A stretch of DNA of 63,118 bases from Zygnema cylindricum. Lineage: Eukaryota > Streptophyta > Zygnematophyceae > Zygnematales > Zygnemataceae. The stretch lies in assembly GCA_037447655.1 (NCBI GenBank), contig JBBHKE010001053.1:1-63118 (forward strand), given 5' to 3'. Positions 1 to 10,992 of the stretch are shown piece after piece; position 1 is the stretch's first letter; the number at the start of each line of letters is the position of its first letter. The position numbers and the translations under genes are program-made. The notes beneath the pieces were generated by a model. That model was not told the origin of the DNA, made no database searches, and saw only the letters and a list, made by a program, of their open reading frames with translations.

Positions 1-57
<57 letters not shown>

Positions 58-81
58 TCCCTCTCCCTCTCCCTCTCTCTA
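1..81. repeat. (CT)n microsatellite in SLC5 intron
   Basis: Almost pure CT from the window edge, shading into CCCTCT units. It lies in the intron upstream of exon 332-564 and is CT on the gene's sense strand. A second short CT run follows at 120-152. A direct repeat, GACAACTCATTATTA, occurs near 93 and 184. Confidence 0.95.
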
Positions 82-331
82 TATATATGTCGGACAACTC
101 ATTATTATGGTGGTGGGTTTGTCTCTCTCGTTCTCTCTCTCTCTCTCTCTCTACCTTTCCTCTTCTTCCTCGCTTTATATGCGAGACAACTCATTATTAC
201 GGAGGTTTGTATCCCGATATTCAATTTCTCCATTTCATTTCTTTTTTTTTACCTCGAAGGTTTTTTTTTGGCAAATTGTGCGATTCTGAGTGTTTTATTT
301 CGAATTTTCCCTCCTTTTCCCTCCCCCCCAG

Positions 332-3300
332 GTCTCCGATTTCAACTCCGTCGAGGCCATCCTTATCCTCATTGTTGGGACCGCCATCTACACTATTTTA
401 GGTGGGCTCTCCGCCGTGGTATACACTGAGGCTCTCCAGACTTGTGTTTTGGCTATAGGAGGTCTCACTCTCCTCGCTCTCTCCCTCATCAAAGTGGGAG
501 GGTGGGAGGGAGTGCACGCAATACTCGCCGATGATGTGGAGCCGATCTATTTTCATATATTTCGGTGTGTGATGTGGTTTTTTTTTCTCTTTCTTCCTCT
601 TTCTCTGTCCCTCTCTCGCTCGCTCACTCTTGTTTTTTCTCTCGCTCTCTGTCTCTCACTCTCTCTCTCTCGCTCACTCTTGTTTTTTCTCTCGCTCTCT
701 GTCTCTCACTCTCTCTGTGTGTGTGTCACTGTTTCTCTACTTTACCTTTCCCTGTGTGTGTTTGCATGTCTTTCTCTCCATTGACATCTCTCCATTCTTT
801 TCTTCCGCTCTCACTGAGTATCCTTTCCCCCTTCCTCACTCCCTCTCCCTTTTCCTCTCCCTCTCCTTCCCCCTCTCCCTCTCCTTCTTCCTCTCCCTCA
901 CCCTATCCCTCTTCAATGCCAAGAATCCCTCTCTCCCACGCCTGCCTCCTACCCCCACCCTTTCTGTGTGTCTCCCGCCTTCCTCCCTCCTTTCCTCCCC
1001 CTCTCCCTCTCTCTCTCTCCCTCTCCCTCTCTCCCTCCCTCTTACCCTCTCCCTCTCCCTCTCCCTCTCTCTCCTCCTCTTTTCTCTCCCTCCCAGGCCT
1101 GCCTCTGACCCGGACTTCCCATGGCCCGGCCTCATTTTCGGATTCTACTTTGTGGCTCTCTGGTTTTGGGCCACCGACCAGGTAAACTTCCGGGAAATTT
1201 CTCTTACTGAAACTGAAAACGGAAAACGGAAAGCGGAAAGCGAAAATGGGGACCGGAATATGGAAAAGGGAAAACGGAAAACAGAAAATGGGAAAATGGG
1301 AAAATGGGAAAAAGGGAAACGGGCAATAGGAAACTATTCTTTGGATCAAGAGTCGAATGTATTGAGTTATCGGAAAACTGTGCACAATACCATTTGGGAT
1401 TTCCTCACTTTTTGTTTTTTTTTCATTTGGAATCTTTCCTTGGATTGGGACTTCTGTTTTTGTACTTTTGGTTTTGTACTTTTTTTTAGTGTTGTGTATC
1501 GGCAAGAAATTTATCGCGATAACACCGATACCGATAGTTATCGGTTATCGGACGGCCAGGGGTCTCGATATATCGCTCCGAGACCAACAAATTCCTTATC
1601 GGCGATAAGTGGAAAAATATAGTACGCTATATAATAGTACTTTATAATATACTGTATTATTTTTTTTACTGACATGTCACGTGTAACAAACTGTTCCGTA
1701 ATCTGTGTAACGGAATAACGGCGGTTCAGTACGACGCCGTAAACCGTACAGCTGTACGGTAAAAACCGTACAATTATCGCCGATAGCTATCGGTACCGGT
1801 GTTATCGCGATAAAAAACCGATATTATCGGTCTTTTATCGGCGATAACACCGGTGTCGATATATCATGCCAATATATCGATTATCGGCAAGCCAAAAAAA
1901 GGTACATATCGATTATCAGGAAAACTCTGCCGATACACAACACTACTATTTTTGTTTCAGCTTTGCCATTTCTCAGAAAGCTTTCACCTTAGCCTGAGTT
2001 CATTTAGTGTTAAGGGTATTTTTGTTATAACTTCACAATTTAAAGGATACAAAACTGGTGTATAATAATAGTAAGTGCAATACCAAGGCTCTTTAGGAGT
2101 CAATATGGTCAATTAAGGTCAATATGGTCATTACTTCATACTATTTACGGCAGAAATGGCAAATATCGACCCTTCTCTCCTATTGGTTTTTTTATGATTT
2201 TGTACTTTTGTACCTGAAACTGTTCTCCCTTTTCCCCTTTTCCCATTTTCATTTTTTCTTTTCTTAGGTGATCGTACAACGAGCTCTCGCAGCACGTAAC
2301 ATCGAACACGGCCAGGCAGGATGTGTGGTTGCTTCGTTTTTGAAGGTACGTTACCGTACGGTGAATGGTGTGTGGTACGTGAATGGTGTGTGGTACCGTG
2401 AATAGTGTGTGGTACCGTGAATGGTGTGTGGTACCGTGAATGGTGTGTGGTACCGTGAATAGTGTGTGGTACCGTGAAGGGTGTGTTACCGTGAATATTG
2501 TGTGGTACCGTGAATAGTGTGGTACCGTGAATGGTGTGGTGTGGTACTGTGAATAGTGTGTGGTACCGTGAATAGTGTGTGGTACCGTGAATATTGTGTG
2601 GTACCGTGAATAGTGTGGTACCGTGAATGGTGTGTGGTACCGTGAATAGTGTGTGGGACCGTGAATGGTGTGTGGTACCGTGAATAGTGTGTGGTACCGT
2701 GAATAGTGTGTGGTACCGTGAATAGTGTGTGGTACCGTGAATAGTGTGTGGTACCGTGAATAGTGTGTGGTACCGTGAATAGTGTGTGGTACTGTGAATG
2801 GTGTGGGTACCGTGAATAGTGTGTAGTACCGTGAATAGTGTGTGGTACCGTGAATAGTGTGTGGTACCGTGAATAGTGTGTGGTACCGTGAATAGTGTGT
2901 GGTACCGTGAATGGTGTGTGGTACCGTGAATAGTGTGTGGTACCGTGAATAGTGTGTGGTACTGTGAATGGTGTGGTACTGTGAATGGTGTGGTACCGTG
3001 AATGGTGTGCAGTACCGTGAATAGTGTGTGGGACCGTGAATGGTGTGTGGTACCGTGAATAGTGTGTGGTACCGTGAATAGTGTGTGGTACTGTGAATGG
3101 TGTGGTACCGTGAATGGTGTGCAGTACCGTGAATAGTGTGTGGTACCGTGAATGGTGTGTGGTACCGTGAATAGTGTGTGGTACCGTGAATAGTGTGTGG
3201 TATTGTAATGGTGTGTGGTACCTGTGTGGTGCAGTAAATAGCTATTAGCGTTAATGACACTCTATCTGCGCCCCTATAGTTTGTCCCTCGAACCTAAAAG

Positions 3301-5917
3301 AGTATTAATAACACTAATTGTTTTTTACTTAACGCTAGTCTTTAAACGGTTCAAACGCAACCTCGTTATTTGATGTTGAAATAGAATTGATAACACTACT
3401 ATAAACTTCAACTGAATAATTTCTTAACTCTAATAGTGATTCACGGTCTACACCTTGCATCGCTACTAGTGTTAATAACTCTAATTCAAGTGCGTTTTTT
3501 CCCAAAATCATAAATTAATGTTAGTGACAATATCATTAAGTGGCCCAAAATAAGCCACGTGGCAAAACATTATTTAGTGTAGCTAATTCTTATTTAGTCC
3601 AAATAATTCTCTAACTCCAACAGCTATGAACGGTGTACGGTTGTGATGTGACATTGGTCATATGTGACATCGGACCTTGTGTGACATTTGACACTGGGAC
3701 CGTAAGCATTGATTGTGTGAGACATCGGTCGTGTGAGACATTGTTTTTGTGTGACATTGGTCTTTTATGACATTGGTCATGTTTGAACTTGGTCTTCTAT
3801 GACATTGGCCATTTTTTAAACTAGTTATTTGTAACATCGGTCTTATGAAACATTGATCAACATATGACATTGACTTGAGTGTCTTGCTAACATTGGTAAT
3901 GTGCAACACTACACTTCCCATCGCTATTAGAGTTGATCACTCTAATTCAAGGCGAGTGTTTATTTAAACCCAAAATTATAAGTTGGTGTTAATACTATTA
4001 AGTTAATTATCCCATAGTAGGCCACATGGTGTCACATGAAAGTGTGGTTTATTTTAATAAATTGTTAACCCTAATTATTCAAAAAATCTAATAACGATGG
4101 GTGGTGTGGTTTTGTGTGACATTGGCTTTATGTGACATTCGTCATGTGAGACATTGGTATCGGATGACATTGAACATATGTGACATTGTAGTTGTGTGAC
4201 ATTTGCATCGCAAGATATTGCTATCGTGTGACATTGGTATTGTGTGTCATTACAATCATAAAGGACCAATTTAATGAAAATTGGCTTCGGGGTTTGGAAA
4301 TCCAGTTACTTCCAGGCTTTATTATGGTGATTCCCGGAATAATTGGTCGAGCTCTTTACGTAAAGGAGGGAATTTTGGTATCCGCGGATGATACCTCTCT
4401 TTACGACCGTGTTTATCCGTGGCTTGTTATGAATGGTAAGAAATTCCACTCTTAAAAACAGCAAATAGGGACTGTTACTGTTATTGTTATTGTTACTGCT
4501 ACTGGTACTGGTACTGTTACTGTTTATATTCCTGTTCTCCTTCCTGTTATTGTTACTGTTACTGATACTGATGCCGTTATCGTTACAGTTACCGTTCCTG
4601 TTCCTGTTACTGTTCCGGTTACTGTTACTGGTAGTGGTACTGTTAGAAAAGGATATTTTTCCGGTTAACCTATTTTCCAGAGAAGTGAAAGGCAAGAACA
4701 GCAACACTACAATTGCACTCTTATATAAAGGAAAAAGTAAACTGCCATTGTCTACATGAATATTGACGGTCTCTCTCCCTCTTCCCCTCTCCCTCTCTCT
4801 CTCTATATCTCTCCCTCCCTTCCTCCCAGTCATGCCTGTCAATTTCCGAGGAGTCGTAATTTCCGCGATGCTTTCGGCTCTCATGGGACATCTCGCCGCC
4901 GTTTTTAATTCTTGTGCGACTATTTTCGCGGAAAATATTTATCTCCCAAATCGACCGAATGCGACTCAAGACCAACAAGTTTGGGTGGGAAGAGGAACTA
5001 TTATTGTTATCGCTATTTTAAGTATGTTGTGGTTACCGGTTATACCCCATTTTGGGTCCCAATTGTTTTATTATGTCCAAGAACCTCCGGCTTTCGTGGC
5101 TCCTCCGATTTTTGCGATGTTTCTTTGGGGTGTGACGTTTAAACACGTGACGGCCAAGTCGGTGGAGGTGGCGATTTCTATTGGTGTGGCATTTGGGAGT
5201 TTGAGGTGAGGGAGAAATGTGGGAAATATCAAGTGTGAGACTTAGACTTGGGAATGTAGTTTTTGTTTTTTGTTAGTGCTTTTTGGTTTTTTCTTTGGAT
5301 TTTTTTTTTTGTTTTTTTTGGGTTTTTACTTTTTGTTTCTTTAATGTGCAATATTTTGTCAAGCTACAGTGGGAGTCGGTTGATTAGGAGATTTTTATTG
5401 GTGTGGGATTCAGGGTTTTGAGGTTGGAGGAAAATGGGATTTAGGATTTTTTTATTTTTTTTGGATGAGTTATTGTTTTTCTGTGACATTTTTGGTTTTT
5501 TTTTTAGTTTCTGGTTTGAATTGGTTTAGTTTAGTTTTTTTTTAGTTTTGATTTGGTTTTTGATTTCCATAGGTTGTTGTTTGTGAGTGATTGCGTTCGT
5601 TTTGTTCCTTGTTTGTTTTTGTGATTTTTTCAGTTTTTTTTTTTACTTTTTGGGTTTCGAGGTTGTTGATGTATCTTGTCTAATATTTTTCCTTTTTTTT
5701 GCGATGTATGCCTTTTTTTTTACGGTTGAAGGTTTTTTTCATTTTTCTTTAATTTTAATTTTAATTTATCTCTAATTTTAATTTATCTTTAATTATTTTT
5801 TAATTATTTCTTTAATTTTTTGAATCTCCCTTATTTCTCGTACATTCATCTAAATAGAAGATTTTCCCCTCACATTATAAATAACTAGACATATATATAT
5901 GTATACACATGTATACA

Positions 5918-5967
<50 letters not shown>

Positions 5968-7486
5968 TAATTTCAAGTTTCTGGAGTCCTTAACCTTCAC
6001 AAAATGATTTTTTCAATCAGGAATCAGTTGCCTAATTTCTAAATTAAAGATTTTTTTATTATTTTTACAGATTCTTTTGTGAATTAATCGAAGGTTACGT
6101 ATCAGAAAATATTCCGGTTATATCTCAAATTGCTTCAATTCAATTTCTTGAATTTGCGATGATCAACTTTATTTTATCATCGTTTTTGATCTTTTCTATC
6201 AGTTATTTTTGTCCGGACAATCGAGTTTGGGATGTGAGTATTTCTAATATTATTTCTTTGTTTAATTTCCTTTTATTTGATTGGTTCAATTTCCCTTTTG
6301 TAATTGATTCGATTTTGTCTTTTTTTGTTTATTCAACTTCTCTTCATCAATTGCTTTATTTTTGTCTTTTTATCGATTCAATTTCCCTTTGTTTATTGAT
6401 TCAAATTTGGTCTTTTCTATTTGATTATTTTCCCTTTTTTTATTGGATCTTGAAGGTTTAGAGTTTTTTTTGTCCTTCCTAATTTTTATGTAAAAAAGAT
6501 GTTATTTATTTTATTTCTTTATTCTTTACTTTTTTTTTTCTTGTGAAATGACAATGTTTGTGAAAAAAAGAAATAAGGGGAAATACAATTCCAGACTCCC
6601 AACATATTTTCCAAAATGTAGAACTTTTTTTGTGTAAAAAAATTACTCTAGTTTTAACAAAAGTTACTGAGAATATCAAATAAGTTTTTTTCCATAAAAT
6701 CTTTACCTGGTTAGTACCCAAAGAAGATCATAGTCTCTCAAAGATAGCTAAATCTGTTACATATCTTCAAATAGGTTTTTGCATTGTCTTTGAAGTTTAA
6801 TTTTTCTTTTCTAATCCTTTTTTTCCACACCCATTTTTTTGAATTCGAGGAAATGTCTCGATGCCTTCTTTTAACCTTTTATATGCATTTCAAAATTTTA
6901 TTTATTTATTTCTCATTAAATAAATAAGTTCTTATTCATTTGTTTATTTATTTATTTATATATTTTTTTAGTTAATTGAAATGTCATTTTACTTCAAAAA
7001 CAAAGATATGTCAAAATATCAACTTTTTTAGGTCCTCAAGGTCACCCAATTTTCTCATAGTCCTCTTTTAACAAAAAAAAAAAAAAACAGAAAAAGATGA
7101 AACGAAAAAAAAAGTATATAGATCGTCTTTTTGCATTCGATTTAAAGTAGAATTTTATTTTTGCTTTTGCTCAGAAGGAGTCGTCTCGTCTTTTATGGCG
7201 GCAGGGATTGTATTGGGAGCTTCTTGGTGAACCAAAAAATAATGTAGATTCAAACGAAATACCGATAACTTCTTCTTCAAAGAATTCTTCAAAGATTTCT
7301 TCATCTAAAACTATCGAAGATGGTGGTTCTAGTAATAACCACCAGGACATAGAAGGACCATTAGGGCCTGGAAATGAAAGAATAGCAACCTCGCAAGAAA
7401 CTAGGGTTTTCCGTAAATATATGATAAATATTGGAGGTTTTGTTGCTTTCTTATGCTTTCTTACAGTTGTTTTTATTTTCAGGTAG
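332..7486 (+). CDS. SLC5/SGLT-like sugar symporter, 3' part (seven exons)
   Basis: Member of the sodium/solute symporter (SSS, SLC5) family, a plasma-membrane sugar transporter. Exons by splice sites and phase: 332-564, 1097-1181, 2268-2345, 4306-4435, 4830-5205, 6071-6233, 7175-7486 (TAG stop). The N-terminal exons lie before the window. Visible family landmarks are TAIYTILGGLSAVVYTE (TM5-like), FPWPGLIFG, FWATDQVIVQR, LLPGFIMVIPG, VFNS, YYVQEPPAFVAPPIFA and a C-terminal hydrophobic segment GGFVAFLCFLTVVFIF, as in SGLT TM14. By alignment from memory, the sugar-site Lys (end of exon 2268-2345) and Gln (YYVQ) of SGLT1 are kept, so a sugar substrate is likely. The two consecutive TM8 serines of the Na2 sodium site are Gly-His (4886-4891). 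The 4306 acceptor has a weak pyrimidine tract but gives the exact family junction. Introns carry large repeats. The substrate is not proven. Confidence 0.88.
590..1095. repeat. CT-rich low-complexity tract abutting 3' splice site
   Basis: About 500 bases of CT, CTCGCTCACT and CCCTCT units that end exactly at the CAG acceptor of exon 1097-1181, so the expanded repeat forms the polypyrimidine tract. Two near-identical units containing CTCGCTCACTCTTG lie at about 617-710. The long frames predicted here are low-complexity artefacts. Confidence 0.93.
1487..1945. mobile_element. TIR element rich in ATCG palindromes (family F, copy 1)
   Basis: Inverted ends TAGTGTTGTGTATCGGC (1487) and GCCGATACACAACACTA (1929-1945) bound a 459-bp block. 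Both halves are built of TATCGGTTATCGGCGATAAC-like palindromic words around an AT-rich centre (1615-1670). It lies in the SLC5 intron 1182-2267 and has no coding capacity. Related copies are at about 13083-13278 and 24743-25211. Confidence 0.75.
2346..3225. repeat. 19-bp minisatellite TGTGTGGTACCGTGAATAG
   Basis: Roughly 45 tandem units of about 19 bp (variants AATGG, AATATT, GTACTG). The array starts immediately at the 5' splice site of exon 2268-2345. The genuine donor GTACGT and the next bases resemble the repeat unit, so the array looks grown out of the donor region. The 371-codon open frame on the minus strand is an artefact of the period. Confidence 0.95.
3224..3640. mobile_element. Two adjacent degenerate MITEs in SLC5 intron
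   Basis: 3224-3453 is bounded by AGCTATTAGCGTTAATGAC and AACTCTAATAGTGATTCACG. 3449-3640 is bounded by CTACACCTTGCATCGCTACT and AGCTATGAACGGTGTACGG. Both carry the CACCGT...CGCTATTAG terminal signature of the MITE families in this window and have no coding capacity. Confidence 0.55.
3645..4255. repeat. TGTGACATTGGT degenerate array split by a MITE
   Basis: Irregular repeats of TGTGACATTGGT with 3-8 base linkers occupy 3645-3904 and 4113-4255. A MITE at about 3905-4112 separates them, with inverted ends ACACTTCCCATCGCTATTAG and TCTAATAACGATGGGTGGTG. With the minisatellite and the two MITEs before it, this fills nearly all of the intron between exons 2268-2345 and 4306-4435. Confidence 0.8.
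4466..4645. repeat. (GTTACT)n-type hexamer repeat
   Basis: Imperfect GTTACT/GTTATT/GGTACT hexamers in the intron just after exon 4306-4435, followed by a CT tract at 4771-4829 that ends at the acceptor of exon 4830-5205. Confidence 0.85.
4771..4829. repeat. (CT)n/CCCTCT tract forming the acceptor of exon 4830
   Basis: Pyrimidine microsatellite running directly into TCCTCCCAG, the 3' splice site of the SLC5 exon that carries TM8. Confidence 0.9.
5206..6070 (+). other. SLC5 intron: T-rich with (GT)n
   Basis: Long T-rich intron between exons 4830-5205 and 6071-6233. It contains a (GT)22-type run at 5922-5966 after ATATAT/GTATAC words. Small frames here are low-complexity and unsupported. Confidence 0.85.
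6234..7174 (+). other. Last SLC5 intron
   Basis: T- and A-rich intron with TTTATTTA words around 6890-6960, starting GTGAGT and ending TTTTGCTCAG before exon 7175. Frames within it do not look coding. Confidence 0.8.
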
Positions 7487-8254
7487 ATGGATGTGAGGTT
7501 GGTTTTTAGATTGTAGGTTGGTTTTTATGTTTTAGGTTAATTTTTAGGTTTTTGATTGGTTTTCTTAGGTTATGATAGATTCAAAATTTTATTTTTATGT
7601 ATTTATTCAGTGATTAGAATGGAATAAAGTTTGAGTAAGTTGTGTCAAATAAGAGAGCAAGTATGTGTCCAAAACGACACCGATTTCTTGTATAGTTCTT
7701 CGTTTTTGTTTTCTTATTTCTTTCATTTTTTACCTTTTTTTTTCAAAAATGGAGTTAAAAGTTGCTTTTCATACAGTTTTTTTTTTGGTTAAATTTTTCT
7801 GCCTCTGTTTTAATATCTTACATTTTAAAATTTTGTAAATTTTCTGTAGTTGCTCTCTTTACCCCCGTGGAGGGAGGGAGGGAGGGAGGGAGGGAGGGAG
7901 GGAGGGGTGTTGTTTTGGAAAGCTTTAGTTCTCTCAATGCCTCAGTGTGAGGAGAGAGAGGCAGTTCAGGACTTAAAATAATTCTTATAAGTACGCTTCA
8001 GTACGAACCAGATTTAATGTTACAGTGACTGTAGGGAGTACACGGACACATACACTCCCGGGATACCTGGCGGTGCAAATGAAGAGATACGCGTCGGTAG
8101 AGCCAGCGGAAAGTGGGTGTATTTAACGTAGAGCTTGTAGTTTCAAGGAAATACAAGCGAAAGTCGGTGAATCTAAGGAGAGAGATTTTATTATGAAAAA
8201 CGCGATGGTTAAACCATCAAAGTACAAAACTTGATTGAAAAGGAAAATTGTTCA
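7487..8254. other. Downstream spacer with (GGGA)n
   Basis: Probable 3' UTR/intergenic DNA after the SLC5 stop, with AATAAA at about 7623 and a (GGGA)n run at 7867-7904. No gene is seen. Confidence 0.6.
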
Positions 8255-8459
8255 CTACACCGTGAATTGTTATTAGCCTTATGTACGCTATATCGGCACC
8301 CCAAAATTTTGACATTGATACCTTTAATATAATAAATTATACTATTTAAGGACGTGGACCATAATCTGCCACGTCTCCTGGAACTAAATTAGAATGAATG
8401 ACGCTAATTTTTTCTTTACACTAGTAATTTCTATACGCTAATAACGATTCAAGGTGTAC
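8255..8459. mobile_element. MITE family D, copy 1
   Basis: 205 bp with ends CACCGTGAATTGTTATTAG and CTAATAACGATTCAAGGTG. It is almost identical over its full length to 23676-23879, including CGGCACCCCAAAATTTTGAC and GGACGTGGACC. No coding capacity, so it is non-autonomous. Confidence 0.85.
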
Positions 8460-8553
8460 CATTAAAGGTTAGAATTATAAAACCAAAAGTACGTAGAAAT
8501 ACTGTAAAAGCTAAATAACAGTAAGAGTAAAAAAAAAAAAAATGTGAATCTAA

Positions 8554-9310
8554 GGGTAGAATTCCATTAGACGAAAAGTGAGGTTCGTTACTGGACGCCG
8601 TACGTTTTTGTACATATCCGTACTACGCCGTACCTTAATTTTTTTTTGTCAGACGAAATATCGTTACTGGAAAGCTGTCAGGAAGCTCCAATGATGTAGG
8701 CGTAATTCCTGGCCGTTGGATATTCCACTTTTTCAGATCCGCGAAGCAATCGCGCACATCATCCAGTGTGACGATACTCTCCTCGCGAGGAGAGTTGTAC
8801 GATACTAGACGTGTACCATTGGTACACGTGAAAAAGCAAAAAATATCCGATTTGAACAAGCAATCGCAGGTCTACACGTCGTACAGGCCATGTGCCTACG
8901 TCGTACAGTCCATGTGCAGCCTGCCACGCTGGATGCAGGTGAGCCGAAAATATTTTGGCACGCTCCGTCTGACATCCACCGACATTCAAAGTTTGCCGCG
9001 ACCTTCAAAGTTTGTCGCGTCTTTTTGCCATTCCGTTTCGAAATTTTGATTTCCGTTTTCAAAATCAAAAATCTGGCCGCAAACTTTACAACCGAATCAT
9101 TAACTACCTCCGGTCGTACAGATATTTTGATCTAACTTTCCGTTTGAAGATTTTATTTATGATTTTCAAATCTGGACTCTAACCTACGTGGCGCCAATCA
9201 TAATTGAGGAAGGTTTGTTACTGGCCCGACAAAATGGAATAGTCTTCCAGTAAACGTTGCCAGTAGAATTTTTCGTACATTTACTGGGACCGCCTAATGG
9301 AATTCTACCC
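8554..9310. mobile_element. TIR element family B, copy 1
   Basis: Perfect inverted ends GGGTAGAATTCCATTAG and CTAATGGAATTCTACCC, flanked by TAA (left) and TTA (right), enclose 757 bp. The interior holds two near-perfect palindromes, ACTCTCCTCGCGAGGAGAGT (about 8775-8794) and CGTGTACCATTGGTACACG (about 8811). The short overlapping frames on both strands follow from this symmetry and look non-coding. 3-bp TWA flanks suggest PIF/Harbinger-type mobilisation. Confidence 0.8.
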
Positions 9311-9477
9311 TTAGTTCCAGGATGACGTAGATTGTAGTTCGGTTTTAGTATGCTTAAACAAACTTAAGCATGTGCCAACAGACTTAAACAGGACAAATTT
9401 GTCACTTTGACGCCATCGCAAATTGCTACACTAACGACAAAACATATTTCTTAGCTAGACATACTTCAATTTTCTAA

Positions 9478-10438
9478 GGGTACGTCCCCATGTAAGTGAT
9501 ACTTTGAAAAAGTATTTTGGACTGTAGTGAAGTGTTCCGTGCTACTTTGAAAAGCGTCCCTATGTGCGAAAATGGAATCAGAACTTTGAAATGTGACGGG
9601 TGTAGACGTAGGTACAAATTTGTGACGGTTGACGACGACTACGAAATTGTTGATGCCAACAAAAACAGCGACAGTTGTAGAATGTAGACAGCTACAATTT
9701 TATAATTTTGTGACATGGCAGATGTTTAGGGTTTTGTAACATTGTGACGTCACGCTCACTTGTGACGTCATTGATTCAAGAACTTTCGGCCATGGATACC
9801 CGATTTCGTTTTCTCAACCTTTTTCGCTCTACTTGCCATAAAAATATACATAAAGGTAGTCAAAAGAATTAATTTTCAAATATCTTTCATTTCACACCAG
9901 TTTTGTTGTGCCTCATTCTAAAAAGTGTGAGATAAAAGTGATAGTGTGAGAGGGAGAGGGGAGAGACGACGACGATGCAAAATTCTACCGAGGATCCATT
10001 AATGAAATTGGAGGTTAAAGACCGATGCAGATATTTTTCCGTACATCCTCGTCTTTTTCGTACATGCACGTGACGGGCAAGGAGAAAAATAGCGAGTACT
10101 CTCCTTCGTCCTAAAATTTCCCCACTCGTGTGGCGCGCGCGTGGGTCATTTTCATTCGTCGTTTGGGCGGTACTTTCCTTGAAATCAGGTCGCGAGGTGA
10201 ATTTTGATGAAGTTTTTTGACGGGCTGGACTCTCTTGCCCGGGGGTCGAAAAAAGGAAAACGCCAAAATGCGTTCACATGACGACAAACATGAAGTACAT
10301 TCAAAGTATCGACTTGAGGTTTGCTATACTTTTAAAGAATTGATTTTTTTGTACGGCTAAAGTTTTTCTCGTACCGAACTGCGTTTTCGGTGAAGACGAC
10401 AGATTAAATTCGATACTTTAATACATGGGGACGTACCT
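9478..10438. mobile_element. TIR element family C, copy 1
   Basis: Inverted ends GGGTACGTCCCCATGT and ACATGGGGACGTACC flank about 960 bp, with TAA at the left and TTTA at the right. The interior shares words with the other C copies: GTAGACGT..., TTGTGACATTGTAGATG-like, and ACCCATTAATG-like. It also has the palindrome-like AAATCAGGTCGCGAGGTGAATTT near 10184. No transposase is visible. Confidence 0.75.
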
Positions 10439-10442
10439 TTAC

Positions 10443-10763
10443 AATGTTCCCACTATGAATGGAAGTACGGACGCCGGTATTCCCTCGGCGAATTTGCATG
10501 GAATATTGCGAAGGGTTAAGAGATATGAACCAATCAGCTTGAGGCGGCAATTGGTGCGACACACTTTAACCAGTGAACGAAGCTGGGTTAGGGGAAAGTA
10601 ATACTAGTGGGTCATAATGATTATCTTGACCCGGATACCAACAAAGATACGCTTGAGTACTATTTGCATACCCCAATTTGAAGTTCAAATCCGTGGAATT
10701 CCGGGCATACCAAGGGGAGGAAAATAGTCTACGGATCTCGAATGGTACACTCGAATGATACAG
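10443..10763. other. Spacer, nothing recognised
   Basis: No frame, repeat or element boundary can be supported between the family C element and the next MITE. Confidence 0.5.
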
Positions 10764-10992
10764 TACACACCGTGAATCGCTATTAGCGTCAATTTTTTTT
10801 TCGCCACTTATAACATCTTTTTTCCGTACACACTTGTCGGATTTTCAATTTGAGACCGCCAATCGGAAGCTGATAATGTTACCTTTTAATCGCAACCGTC
10901 GGATCCACAATTCGACAAGTGTGTACGGAGAAAAGATGTTTTAAGTGGCGAAAAAAAACATTTACGCTAATAGCAATTCACGGTGTACTGTA
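10764..10992. mobile_element. MITE family A, copy 1
   Basis: Ends ACACCGTGAATCGCTATTAG and CTAATAGCAATTCACGGTGT. The subterminal inverted arms GCCACTTAAAACATCTTTT-like and AAGATGTTTTAAGTGGC, plus TCCGTACACACTTGTCGGA and its complement, make the whole 229 bp one long imperfect hairpin. No coding capacity. Confidence 0.88.

Noticed and set aside
590-1622. Long Ser/Leu or Arg/Glu frames in CT/GA tracts here and at 18.2, 19.4, 50.5 and 54.8 kb
   Set aside because: Dinucleotide repeat translation artefacts.
2145-3260. 371-codon minus-strand frame rich in HYSRYHT/PHTIHG
   Set aside because: It follows from the 19-bp minisatellite in the SLC5 intron; no non-repeat domain.
4305-4306. Earlier acceptor AAAG at 4263 for the SLC5 exon
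   Set aside because: It would insert extra residues into a conserved junction; TCCAG at 4305 gives the family sequence K-LLPGF in phase.
9887-10069. Short minus-strand frame in family C copy 1
   Set aside because: Inside a non-autonomous element and not conserved in the other copies.
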